This document shows positions 1-7,900 of a stretch of DNA of 64,000 nucleotides, in pieces. This DNA comes from an uncultured Prevotellaceae bacterium (GTDB taxonomy: Bacteria; Bacteroidota; Bacteroidia; Bacteroidales; Bacteroidaceae). The DNA lies in NCBI GenBank assembly GCA_902776685.1, contig CACYRB010000002.1:1-64000 (forward strand). Direction: 5' to 3'. The notes beneath the pieces were generated by a model. The model ran no database searches and was not told the origin of the DNA. It saw only the letters and a list, made by a program, of their open reading frames with translations. Each line of letters opens with the position of its first letter. The first letter of the stretch is position 1. The translations under genes were made by a program, and so were the position numbers.

Positions 1-64
1 CTGGAAACCTGAGAAATTTCTAAAAACGAACAATGGATGCATGCAGTCCTGAGCATTTCAAAAA
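1..64 (+). repeat. Leader direct repeat, copy 1
   Basis: This 64-nt segment recurs exactly at 1433-1496. Each copy precedes a gene whose first codons are nearly identical, so the duplicated unit appears to be a 5' leader plus signal-peptide start. Its opening, CTGGAAACCTGAGAAATTTC, also resembles part of the small-RNA candidate near 7528. Its role, whether promoter/leader or recombination substrate, is not known. Confidence 0.8.
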
Positions 65-125
65 CCTGAAACATTAAACAGGCGCATGAGGGATTGGTGT
101 GCCAACCTAAAAACCAATAAACATC

Positions 126-1388
126 ATGAAAAAGTTTTCATTAAACCTGTTCTGGTGCCTTTGCGCCATAGTGTTGTCCTTTACATGTCTATTATCTAAA
201 GCAAAAGCAGTTACTGAAAATAACAACAGTACGGTCTTAGACAATAAACAAGCAATTTATCAGTTTAATAACGGTATCAAGTCATGGTATATCACAGAAG
301 ATAACATTTATATAGTGCAAGATTGGCCCATGTATGGAGAAAAAGCGAACAATGCTGTTTATGCCATTAATACCATTACCGGCAAAGTGAGTACTGTAGT
401 GAATGGTATGAATAATGGGCAATATGAAGGTGGTCGTAAATATACAATTCACAATATGATAATGAATGGGGATTTGTTGGCTCTTAACGTAAGTGTACCT
501 AAGGGAGGTAGCTTGTACACAACAGCATGGAAATATTATGATTCACAATCAGGAAAAGTGAATGAATTTTTCAATAATTATACTATGACAGAAATAACTA
601 ACTATGACGATTATAATGGTTCCATTTATGTGATGTGTTCTATTGAGCCCCAAAATAATTACGATGCAAGTAAAAAGTGGAAATCAGTATTATGGAATAC
701 ACAAAGCGGACAAACTAAAGTTATGGGAACTCACGACATAGGCAATATAGATACAGGACTTCGAAGAAGACGTGTGATAGACCGCAGAGGTACGCAATGG
801 CTTGTTGAACGTATAGAATTTGATGAAAAAGGAGAACTTTCCCAATGTTATGATCGTCAGAAAGTAGCACTCGCCTACATCACACCCGAAGGTAAAGAAA
901 GGGCCTTATATCTGAACAACCTCGACTACGTGAGAAATGAAAATCCAGATGTCAATACGGATCAGGTAGGTCTTTATATGTGCGGCGATATGCTTTACTT
1001 TAACTATGGGCGTCGCATCTATCAAGTAGATACCTCCGTCGACAGCAAAGACTATAAAATTACAGAATTCCTTAAAATACCAATAAATATGCCTGGAAAA
1101 TTCAATCCAACCTTCATGGTATCGTCAAATGGTGCAGTCTTAACGGATGAAATAAACGATGCCACAAAATGGAAACTCGTATATTTTAGCCCTTCCGACC
1201 ACTCCAATCCAAAAACGATAGATCGAAAAAACAATAACATCAACTTCTTTATGCAGAAAAATCAATGCAAGACCGACCAATCAGGAAACTTCATAATATT
1301 TGACGGCAGCCGAGTCTACGTCTACAATCCTGAAGGAGTGAACGGATACGTCGGAGGAAAAGGAAAAGTAACAAAGGTGGGCTATTAA
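126..1388 (+). CDS. Secreted protein of unknown function, propeller-like
   Basis: Encodes 420 residues beginning with a clear signal peptide (MKKFSLNLFWCLCAIVLSF, cleavage probably after the AKA near residue 28). The body is rich in aromatic beta-strand patterns such as YAINTITGKV and repeated Y-x-Y/I-V motifs, which is compatible with a beta-propeller or other all-beta fold, but no family was recognised. The first 15 codons and the upstream leader are nearly identical to those of the next gene, while the mature proteins are unrelated. Base composition is AT-rich compared with the housekeeping block from 7.9 kb. The start is the ATG at 126, which sits in the conserved leader context ACATCATG shared with the next gene. 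Function is unassigned. Confidence 0.75.
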   Translation: MKKFSLNLFWCLCAIVLSFTCLLSKAKAVTENNNSTVLDNKQAIYQFNNGIKSWYITEDNIYIVQDWPMYGEKANNAVYAINTITGKVSTVVNGMNNGQYEGGRKYTIHNMIMNGDLLALNVSVPKGGSLYTTAWKYYDSQSGKVNEFFNNYTMTEITNYDDYNGSIYVMCSIEPQNNYDASKKWKSVLWNTQSGQTKVMGTHDIGNIDTGLRRRRVIDRRGTQWLVERIEFDEKGELSQCYDRQKVALAYITPEGKERALYLNNLDYVRNENPDVNTDQVGLYMCGDMLYFNYGRRIYQVDTSVDSKDYKITEFLKIPINMPGKFNPTFMVSSNGAVLTDEINDATKWKLVYFSPSDHSNPKTIDRKNNNINFFMQKNQCKTDQSGNFIIFDGSRVYVYNPEGVNGYVGGKGKVTKVGY

Positions 1389-1432
1389 ATTATATTGAAA
1401 AGAAGTGCTTGTGCAGTTCATCTGTTTCAGAC

Positions 1433-1496
1433 CTGGAAACCTGAGAAATTTCTAAAAACGAACAATGGATGCATGCAGTCCTGAGCATTTCAAAAA
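1433..1496 (+). repeat. Leader direct repeat, copy 2
   Basis: Exact second copy of the segment at 1-64. It lies in the 138-nt gap between two secreted-protein genes. After the repeat, copy 1 has about 30 extra nucleotides before homology resumes at TTGGTGTGCCAACC, in which TTGG and CCAA can pair. Confidence 0.8.
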
Positions 1497-1526
1497 TTGG
1501 TGTGCCAACCAAAAACCACAAACATC

Positions 1527-2408
1527 ATGAAAAAGTTTTCATTAAACCTCTTCTGGTGCCTTTGCGCCACAGTGTTAACCATTGCCTTCACCGCATGTGA
1601 AAGCAAAGACGATGAAGAATCTGGCAGCAGGAAAAACGTGCTCTCAAACTACTTGCGCGTGAGAAACGTCAGTGCACACTATGTCGGTAATGCCGTCATC
1701 GTAGACTTCCAGTTAGAAAACATCTCGAAGACCGACCTCCGCAATTTTACGTTAAAAAGTGACGAAATCAGTTTTGACAATGGTGGCCGCGGTGGCTATG
1801 TCAACCTGTCCACAGGCGAGGGACAGCCATACTTTCTGTATGAACTCGACAACCTGACGCTGGCAAAAGGCGAAATCGCAGACATACGCATGAAAATCGA
1901 GGGCGATGCCGTGACGTCGGGGGTCAGAAAAGCCAATATCACCCTGCGCGGAGGAATATCGGGTAATATTTACAACCTCGATGACAACAGACTCAACTTC
2001 TCCTGCTCCGTAGAAGACCATCGCACATTCACCAACTCGGTCTGGACCAACGACGACCGCATGGAGTACTCCACTCCCACCATTCGCCGCACCGGCGACG
2101 ACCTCTATGCTACGTTCAGCGTGACGAACTATACGGGCATCAGCCTGGGCACGACAACGATAAGTGTGAGGAGCGTCGACAACGGCAACGGACAGTCGAA
2201 CTATTATTCCTACCTGATCGTCAACGGACAAAAAAGCCCCTGGGAAACGCAGATGACTATCAGCAGAGGCGAAGGCCGCTCCGTCACCCTCTACGTTCCC
2301 GACTTCTACGTCAGCCGCCCGCGCTGCCTCAACGCTACGCTGTCGATAAGTTCTAAATACTATCAGTTTGCTACGGACTACGTCTACCTGACAAGTATCA
2401 ACGTGTGA
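1527..2408 (+). CDS. Surface lipoprotein of unknown function
   Basis: Encodes 293 residues from the ATG at 1527. An in-frame ORF extends 10 codons further upstream, but the shared leader and signal peptide support 1527. The N-terminus MKKFSLNLFWCLCATVL... ends in a lipobox-like FTAC, followed by ESKDDEE. The acidic stretch just after the cysteine matches the lipoprotein export signal that sends Bacteroidetes lipoproteins to the cell surface (established for the phylum; here inferred). The mature part has two similar beta-rich halves (near residues 45-150 and 165-290) resembling Ig-like or NEAT-type sandwiches, without a firm family match. Its first 15 codons copy those of the preceding gene. 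Confidence 0.78.
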   Translation: MKKFSLNLFWCLCATVLTIAFTACESKDDEESGSRKNVLSNYLRVRNVSAHYVGNAVIVDFQLENISKTDLRNFTLKSDEISFDNGGRGGYVNLSTGEGQPYFLYELDNLTLAKGEIADIRMKIEGDAVTSGVRKANITLRGGISGNIYNLDDNRLNFSCSVEDHRTFTNSVWTNDDRMEYSTPTIRRTGDDLYATFSVTNYTGISLGTTTISVRSVDNGNGQSNYYSYLIVNGQKSPWETQMTISRGEGRSVTLYVPDFYVSRPRCLNATLSISSKYYQFATDYVYLTSINV

Positions 2409-2410
2409 AC

Positions 2411-2520
2411 TAAAGGGAGGTGAGAGGTGAGAGGTGAGGGGTGAGAGTAATTACTATCGATGCGCCAGCCAACTCTCCTCTCTCCTCTCTCCACTTTCAA
2501 CTTTCAACTTTCAACTTTCT
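2411..2520. repeat. Low-complexity intergenic repeats
   Basis: Tandem GTGAGAG-type units are followed by GATGCGCCAGCCAACTC, then pyrimidine-rich repeats of CTCTCT and AACTTTC. The phrase GATGCGCCAGCCAACTC recurs near 22678, a shortened form occurs near 22638, and reverse-orientation forms occur near 32447 and 35594, so this is part of a dispersed intergenic repeat family. Confidence 0.7.
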
Positions 2521-2551
2521 TTTATGTCGTCAAAATAAAATGTCAAGTATT

Positions 2552-2944
2552 ATGAAAAGAATATTTTTTTACTTTGTCTTATTTGCTCTATACTTGTCGC
2601 TCGCATCCTGCGGCGGAGCAACAGGCAATCCGAAGAAGGATGCTGCCGCGATGATTGAAGAAATGGCCGAAGCTATCAGGACGGCCGACGATGCCGACCA
2701 GCTTTCCGACGACATCTGTAAGATACAGGTGAAATATGCCAAGCCATACGTCGATAGCGATGATAAATTCGAGAAGTATCGCGACGCGATAGACTCCCGC
2801 ACGTTTAAACACGCGGTGAGAAGCGCGACGGAAGAGAATATGAATCTTTCGAAACGGGAAATCCAAGAAGCATTCATGGAAGGTTTCGAGAAAAGCGAAG
2901 ACAAAATTTCCTGGATGCAAGACAAGTATCAGAAAAAACATTAG
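2552..2944 (+). CDS. Small lipoprotein of unknown function
   Basis: Encodes about 130 residues from the ATG at 2552; an in-frame ATG at 2540 is an alternative start. The N-terminus MKRIFFYFVLFALYLSLASC is a lipoprotein signal peptide with lipobox LASC. The mature part is helical and charged (AAAMIEEMAEAIRTADDADQ, then a Lys/Glu-rich tail), and no known domain is visible. The longer reading frame reaching back to 2441 runs through low-complexity repeats and is unlikely to be translated. It lies between a surface lipoprotein and a pair of LRR proteins, all AT-rich, and is probably exported to the outer membrane or periplasm. Confidence 0.7.
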   Translation: MKRIFFYFVLFALYLSLASCGGATGNPKKDAAAMIEEMAEAIRTADDADQLSDDICKIQVKYAKPYVDSDDKFEKYRDAIDSRTFKHAVRSATEENMNLSKREIQEAFMEGFEKSEDKISWMQDKYQKKH

Positions 2945-3007
2945 TTTTAAGAGTATAACTCGTCTCATTTTAACGGTATATTAATGAATTACAAATAACA
3001 TAACACT

Positions 3008-4900
3008 ATGAAATCAACTGTAAAAACATTATTCATAAGCGTCTGCTTGATAATCGTGGCTGTTACTGATACGGTTGCTTATGACATTGAAGTAAACGGA
3101 ATATACTACAACATTCTATCTGTAGAAAATAAAACTATGGAAGTGACTAAAGGTGATGTAGCCTATAAGGGTGACGTTACGATTCCTGAAAGGGTGGAGC
3201 TGAATGGCATCTCGTTTAGGGTTGTCAGCATTGGGGAAAAAGCGTTTAGTGCTTCGTCAACAAAATCTGTAACTGCTCTTTTTGTGCAAAAAATAAGTCA
3301 GAATGCCTTTGGTGAGTGCAAGACCTTGACTTCAGCAGATTTTCCTTTGGTGAAAACTATTGGAGAGGGTGCCTTCCGCGAGAATAAGGCATTAACGTCT
3401 ATCAACATTCCTTCTGTAACGTCGATTGGGAATTGGACTTTTTCGGAGTGCACAAAGTTAGAGAAAATCTTTCTTCCTAATGCTGTCAGCATAGGACGCT
3501 CTGCTTTTTGGGGGTGTAAAAGCATGGCATCGGCTCATTTGCCAAAAGTGAAAAGTGCGGTAGAAATGTCGTTTGCACATTGTTCCAGTTTGGAGACGAT
3601 ATCCATGCCCAATGCTGAAACCATTGGTATGGGTATTTTTTCTGATTGTACAAACTTAAAAACCGTTTCAATTCCTTTGGCAAAGCGCATGGAGACAAAC
3701 TCTTACTATCATTATAGGGAAGGAGCTTTTTCCGGTTGTACCAATCTCGTTTCGGTCTCTATTCCCAGTTTGGAATGTGTGCCATACGAGGCTTTTAAAA
3801 ACTGTACGAGCTTGCAGGAGGTTTCTTTTCCAAAGGTAACGTATGTAGAGGAAAATGCTTTCATCGGGTGTTCTGCATTAGAGCTCATCAGCATCCCACT
3901 GGTTACGACGATTTCAACCAAAGCGTTTATGGATTGTGGAAAGATAGACAATCTTTATCTTCCAAAATCGTTGACTTCTATCGGCTCTCAGGCTTTCGAT
4001 AACTGTAAGGGAATTAAAAACGTGGTATCTGCAATAGAAACTCCTTTTCGTATTAACGACAACACTTTTTCGGGTGTAACCTATGTCCTGGCAACGCTAA
4101 GTGTTCCGGAAGGACGTGTTGACAGGTATAAAAACACTTCGGGTTGGAAAGAATTTATCAACATCAAAGAAAATAATGGGGAAGTAACTAATCACAATAT
4201 AAGTCTGGAAGCCGTAGAAGGCGGGCGCGTCAACATAAATGGTGAAACGATAACAGGCAATGCTACAGACATTTCGATTGAAGAAAACTCAGACGTAATG
4301 ATTACCATTATTCCCGATGCGGGTATGCAATTGGCATCGGCCTTGCTCAACGGGAAAGACATTACCAAAGACATTGCTGAAGACGGAACTTTCTTGATAC
4401 ATAGTGTTCAGGGTAATATATCCCTTGCAATAACTTTTGAACCTATTCCTATTTACCTTATCTGTAAATATGCAGATCAAGGTTGTTTTAAATTACATGT
4501 GACAGAAGGAAGTAAGCAAAAAATAAGTATTTCCCCTGAGAACGGTTGGCGTATTCACAGCGTTTTATTTAACGAGACAGATGTCACGGAACAACTTACT
4601 CAGGACAACGTCTTTACCACTCCTGCCATTCTGGCAACGTCAACTCTTAATGTTGTGTTTGAGCAAGATTCTCCAAACGCGTTAGAGAAGCTGACAACTA
4701 CTCCTATGTTTATTCAAGTGCACGGAAATACTCTTTCGGTGAAGAACGGGCTTAACAATGAAAAAATACAAGTATATAACTTAGATGGACAATTGGTGAA
4801 AAATCTCGTGTGCAAGAATGGTGTCGCCAGTTGCTATTTAAATCCGAACAATACGTATATCATAAAAACTCAAAACAAAACCTTTAAGGTAAGAATGTAA
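3008..4900 (+). CDS. BspA-like leucine-rich repeat surface protein
   Basis: Encodes 630 residues. A signal peptide (to about residue 24) is followed by a short beta domain, then roughly twelve BspA/LRR_5 repeats of about 23 residues (residues 75-345) with the pattern C..L..I..P....I...AF..C. Two similar all-beta modules follow (about 395-480 and 483-555), of the type with GG-V...G and a closing V-F-E strand. The C-terminal ~70 residues (V-x-N-G...IQVYNLDGQLV...YIIKTQNKTFKVRM) resemble a T9SS type A sorting domain, so secretion and surface attachment by type IX is likely (inference). BspA-family proteins elsewhere bind host matrix or other bacteria. It is a paralogue of the next gene, which begins 19 nt after its stop. 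Confidence 0.85.
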   Translation: MKSTVKTLFISVCLIIVAVTDTVAYDIEVNGIYYNILSVENKTMEVTKGDVAYKGDVTIPERVELNGISFRVVSIGEKAFSASSTKSVTALFVQKISQNAFGECKTLTSADFPLVKTIGEGAFRENKALTSINIPSVTSIGNWTFSECTKLEKIFLPNAVSIGRSAFWGCKSMASAHLPKVKSAVEMSFAHCSSLETISMPNAETIGMGIFSDCTNLKTVSIPLAKRMETNSYYHYREGAFSGCTNLVSVSIPSLECVPYEAFKNCTSLQEVSFPKVTYVEENAFIGCSALELISIPLVTTISTKAFMDCGKIDNLYLPKSLTSIGSQAFDNCKGIKNVVSAIETPFRINDNTFSGVTYVLATLSVPEGRVDRYKNTSGWKEFINIKENNGEVTNHNISLEAVEGGRVNINGETITGNATDISIEENSDVMITIIPDAGMQLASALLNGKDITKDIAEDGTFLIHSVQGNISLAITFEPIPIYLICKYADQGCFKLHVTEGSKQKISISPENGWRIHSVLFNETDVTEQLTQDNVFTTPAILATSTLNVVFEQDSPNALEKLTTTPMFIQVHGNTLSVKNGLNNEKIQVYNLDGQLVKNLVCKNGVASCYLNPNNTYIIKTQNKTFKVRM

Positions 4901-4919
4901 ACATAATAATTAAGAAGCA

Positions 4920-6677
4920 ATGTATAAAAACATAAAACTATTTAAAGAAATCGCTCTCGCTCGGCCATTTGAAAGCAAGCATTCATGGCTCTCCCTTAAT
5001 CGCGATTTTATCTGTGCCGGCTTGTTGATGCTGGCTGTAGCTGACGTTTCGGCCTACGACTTTAAGGCCGGTAACCTCTATTACGAGATTACCGATGCGA
5101 GGAACCTGACGGTGGGTGTGACCTACGGCGACGTAAAATATACGGGGAGTATCACCATACCGCAAACGGCAACGAACCCTGCTACGGGCACGACCTATCG
5201 TGTGCGCAGCATCGACGGTTTTGCCTTCAACGGATGTGTAGACCTGACGGCCGTCTCGTTCGCTTCGGTGAAAGAAATCGGAAACAATGCCTTTCAAAGC
5301 TGCACAAGCCTGACGAGCATCTCTCTGGCTGGCGTTGAAGAAGTAGGTAGCTCTGCTTTTTCCGGATGCTCAGCCCTGAAGTCGGTCGCGTTTGGCAACA
5401 CCGTGACAACGCTGGGAAATAATGTCTTTCAAGATTGTGTGTTGATAGAAAATGTCAGTATTCCTGACTGCGTGACGAGCATAGGCGAAAGCTTTTTTTC
5501 CGGATGTTCGCGTCTGAAGACGGTAGTCATCGGCAACGAACTGAAAGAGATTCCACCATCGGTTTTCTACCGGTGTCAGAACCTGCAAAAGGTGACGCTG
5601 GGCTCAAAGGTGAAGAAGATAGGTGCCTTCGCATTCTGCGAATGCACGATGCTATCAGACATCAATTTTAATGACAATATTGAGGAAATCGGAAACAATG
5701 CTTTCCAACGGTGTACCAATCTGACAAATGTTGTCATCAGTGCCAACCTGATAAAGATGGGAGGGTATGCTTTTTCGGGTTGCGAAAAGCTGCAGTCGGT
5801 CGTGTTCCACGAGGGATGCATGGAGATTGGCGGAAGTGCCTTTGCCGACTGTATCCGCCTAAACACGGTTAGTATTCCAAATTCAGTATTAAGTATTGGT
5901 GAGAGTGCTTTTTCTGGCTGTACGTCTCTGACGACGGCAAGCATCGGCAATGGTGTATACAAAATAAGCTCACAGGCATTCTATGGCTGTACCCGCTTGC
6001 AAAGTGTCAAAATAGGCAGCGGTACATGGATTGTTGACAACTGGGCTTTCTATGACTGCCCGCAACTGAGAGCCATCACATTGCTCAATCCGGATGTTCC
6101 CGATGTCGGTTCAAACTCGTTCCGCTATTATAATGCCACACTCACCGTTCCCTCACAGTCGGTTGCAGCTTACAAGAGTCACGACACCTGGAAACTGTTT
6201 AACAATATCCAGGCTTACGCAACTCCCGTTTATCTGACCATCAAGCAGGCCGATGGCGGAAGTGTCAGGCAGACCGTAAAAGTGGGCGAATCAGTTTCCT
6301 ACACCGTCGTACCGGAAGAAGGCTGGCACATCCACGCTGTGACGTTTAACAACACCGATGTGACACGCCAGCTGGTAGGCAATGTGTATACCACGCCCGA
6401 CATCACCGCCGATGCCGTGCTGCGCGTCAGCTTTGAACGTAACACCAACGGCATGGCCTCGACCATGACGGCATACGAGCAGGTACACATTCTATCCTAT
6501 GGCAGCGAAATAGTGGTGCAAAATACTCCGGCTGGAGAACCCGTCTATGTGTATAATATCAACGGAACATTAGAGGGAGTCTATACAACAGGAAACGGCG
6601 AAACGCGCATTGCCACGAAGGGCGACAACGTATATATCGTAAAATTCGCAGGAAAGACCGTGAAAGTGTGTATGTAA
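4920..6677 (+). CDS. BspA-like leucine-rich repeat surface protein (paralogue)
   Basis: Encodes 585 residues and starts 19 nt after the previous paralogue, probably in one transcript. The hydrophobic signal core is unusually far in (about residues 31-45, ICAGLLMLAVADVSA), after a positively charged 30-residue lead. About thirteen LRR_5 repeats follow (residues 95-405, e.g. IGESAFSGCTSL), then one module matching the second module of the upstream protein (VYLTIKQADGGSV...EEGWHIHAVTFNNTDVT), and a C-terminal T9SS-like tail (VYVYNINGTLEGVY...YIVKFAGKTVKVCM). It is GC-richer than its neighbour although homologous. The extended N-terminus may be real or may reflect a later start, but no later ATG lies before the hydrophobic core. 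Confidence 0.83.
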   Translation: MYKNIKLFKEIALARPFESKHSWLSLNRDFICAGLLMLAVADVSAYDFKAGNLYYEITDARNLTVGVTYGDVKYTGSITIPQTATNPATGTTYRVRSIDGFAFNGCVDLTAVSFASVKEIGNNAFQSCTSLTSISLAGVEEVGSSAFSGCSALKSVAFGNTVTTLGNNVFQDCVLIENVSIPDCVTSIGESFFSGCSRLKTVVIGNELKEIPPSVFYRCQNLQKVTLGSKVKKIGAFAFCECTMLSDINFNDNIEEIGNNAFQRCTNLTNVVISANLIKMGGYAFSGCEKLQSVVFHEGCMEIGGSAFADCIRLNTVSIPNSVLSIGESAFSGCTSLTTASIGNGVYKISSQAFYGCTRLQSVKIGSGTWIVDNWAFYDCPQLRAITLLNPDVPDVGSNSFRYYNATLTVPSQSVAAYKSHDTWKLFNNIQAYATPVYLTIKQADGGSVRQTVKVGESVSYTVVPEEGWHIHAVTFNNTDVTRQLVGNVYTTPDITADAVLRVSFERNTNGMASTMTAYEQVHILSYGSEIVVQNTPAGEPVYVYNINGTLEGVYTTGNGETRIATKGDNVYIVKFAGKTVKVCM

Positions 6678-6720
6678 ATACGCGACTTGTCGCAACCCTA
6701 CAATATAATGTGATGAATAT

Positions 6721-7389
6721 ATGAGAAAAATAATTTGTTTTTTATTCGTACTTTCGTGTTCACTATGGGTAATGGCCGATGATGACCTCTCGCCAAACGG
6801 AAAGGAGCCCAAGCCCAAATCGAAAGCTGAGGCCGAAGCCCGCCAACGACTGAAAGAAATCATGGACGAGGCTTTCCGACTGCATTGCCAGTGGGGGAAG
6901 GATATCGAGCACGACGATAGTGACAGTATAAATATTTATGACTATCCCGTCTGCCAGAAAATTGACGATTTAGACCGGCGATACTGCTCCGACGACTGGA
7001 ACAAATTGAAAAATGCCGTGGACTCAATCGACAGTAAATTGCCAGAAGACGAGCAGGGCTATTGGGACGCTGGCTATTGGATAAAGGGACAAGGCGTATA
7101 CTGTTGCACGTTTGGAAAAATAGTCAAAGTCAAACGGGAAGGAAACAACAAATTATTTATCGTTTATTCTTACGATGCCGTCGAATCCATTTTTGAAGGC
7201 ATCGATGAAAGCGGCAATGAGATATGGAACGACTACCCTCTTGTCTATTATGCAACTGCAGCCGTAAACATGGTCTACGAACGTGGAAACTGGTACATAG
7301 ATGACTTCTATGAGCGATATGAGGACGAAGAAGAAATCATGGAGAGTTGTAAAATTGGAATGAAAGCCTATCTGAACAATCCGTACTGA
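6721..7389 (+). CDS. Secreted protein of unknown function
   Basis: Encodes 222 residues with a signal peptide (MRKIICFLFVLSCSLWVMA, cleavage before DDD). A charged helical region follows (KPKSKAEAEARQRLKEIMDE), then an acidic, aromatic-rich domain with YVERGNWYIDDF-like strands near the end that recalls small secreted domains of the NTF2/DUF3828 sort; this similarity is weak. It starts 43 nt after the LRR gene and is followed by a clear intrinsic terminator, so it is probably the last gene of that transcription unit. Confidence 0.7.
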   Translation: MRKIICFLFVLSCSLWVMADDDLSPNGKEPKPKSKAEAEARQRLKEIMDEAFRLHCQWGKDIEHDDSDSINIYDYPVCQKIDDLDRRYCSDDWNKLKNAVDSIDSKLPEDEQGYWDAGYWIKGQGVYCCTFGKIVKVKREGNNKLFIVYSYDAVESIFEGIDESGNEIWNDYPLVYYATAAVNMVYERGNWYIDDFYERYEDEEEIMESCKIGMKAYLNNPY

Positions 7390-7407
7390 TGAAAAGTAAA
7401 AAGACAA

Positions 7408-7442
7408 AAATCTCGTAATTCTTTTGGAGTTACGGGATTTTT
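7408..7442 (+). terminator. Intrinsic terminator after 6721-7389
   Basis: The stem TCTCGTAA / TTACGGGA (one G-T pair) has an 11-nt loop and is followed by a run of T. It lies 20 nt after the stop codon at 7389. Confidence 0.75.
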
Positions 7443-7452
7443 TGTATCTTTG
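7423..7452 (+). promoter_or_regulatory. Bacteroidetes-type promoter for the small RNA
   Basis: TTTG at 7423-7426 and TATCTTTG at 7445-7452 are separated by 18 nt, close to the phylum's primary-sigma consensus. The -33 box overlaps the preceding terminator. A transcript would start at about 7459 and cover the structured region downstream. Confidence 0.65.
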
Positions 7453-7458
7453 CAACAA

Positions 7459-7670
7459 ACAATTTGTCAATAATATGACTGTAAGATAAATATTGTTTAT
7501 GGAAGCATCATGCTCATCTGGCCAGTCTGGAACCTGAGAAACTTCAAACTACGGACAAAGAGAGTATGGCGGTTTCCACGTTTACGGCGTGGACTGCTCG
7601 TTCTCATCTGTTCGTTAGGTTTTCTCAGGACCTCAGGCTGGAGATGTGACTTGCATTCACGCCTTTTTTA
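7459..7670 (+). ncRNA. Candidate structured small RNA (6S-like shape)
   Basis: A gene-free 510-nt gap holds a long imperfect hairpin. CATCT (7515-7519) pairs with AGATG (7642-7646), CCAG and CTG pair with the opposite CTGG and CAG, and CCTGAGAAA (7533-7541) pairs with TTTTCTCAGG (7620-7629). The interior carries a CCACG/CGTGG hairpin (7576-7592). The RNA would run from the promoter at 7423-7452 to a short GTGA/TCAC hairpin and T-run ending near 7668. A long closing stem with a large internal region is the 6S RNA shape, but the family is not established from sequence alone. Short reading frames across this region have no signs of being genes. Confidence 0.5.
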
Positions 7671-7714
7671 TATTTTGTTTTACCATACTCCATTTTGATA
7701 ATACTCTCCCCCTC

Positions 7715-7741
7715 AAGAAAGCAAAGTATTTTTGCTTTCTT
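7715..7741. terminator. 11-bp hairpin, possible terminator
   Basis: AAGAAAGCAAA (7715-7725) and TTTGCTTTCTT (7731-7741) form a perfect 11-bp stem with a 5-nt loop, followed by TT. It may be a second terminator for the small RNA. Confidence 0.5.
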
Positions 7742-7817
7742 TTCGCTCAATCGAAATTTTACACAATCTCTGACCTGCGGTCGAAGATAGGCTGCACTTC
7801 GGAAAATTACAAAGAAA

Positions 7818-7849
7818 TTTGCATTTTCGCTCAGTTTGCACTATCTTTG
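7818..7849 (+). promoter_or_regulatory. Promoter of mnmG
   Basis: TTTG (7818-7821), 20-nt spacer, TATCTTTG (7842-7849): an exact match to the Bacteroidetes primary promoter form, 51 nt before the mnmG start codon. Confidence 0.8.
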
Positions 7850-7900
7850 CAAACGGAAACGGGGTGGTGATTGCCACTTGTCCCAATTAAAACATTTTAG

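Noticed and set aside
7510..7870. Two short frames in the gap before mnmG
   Set aside because: They cross the structured RNA, a hairpin and the mnmG promoter; composition does not suggest protein coding.
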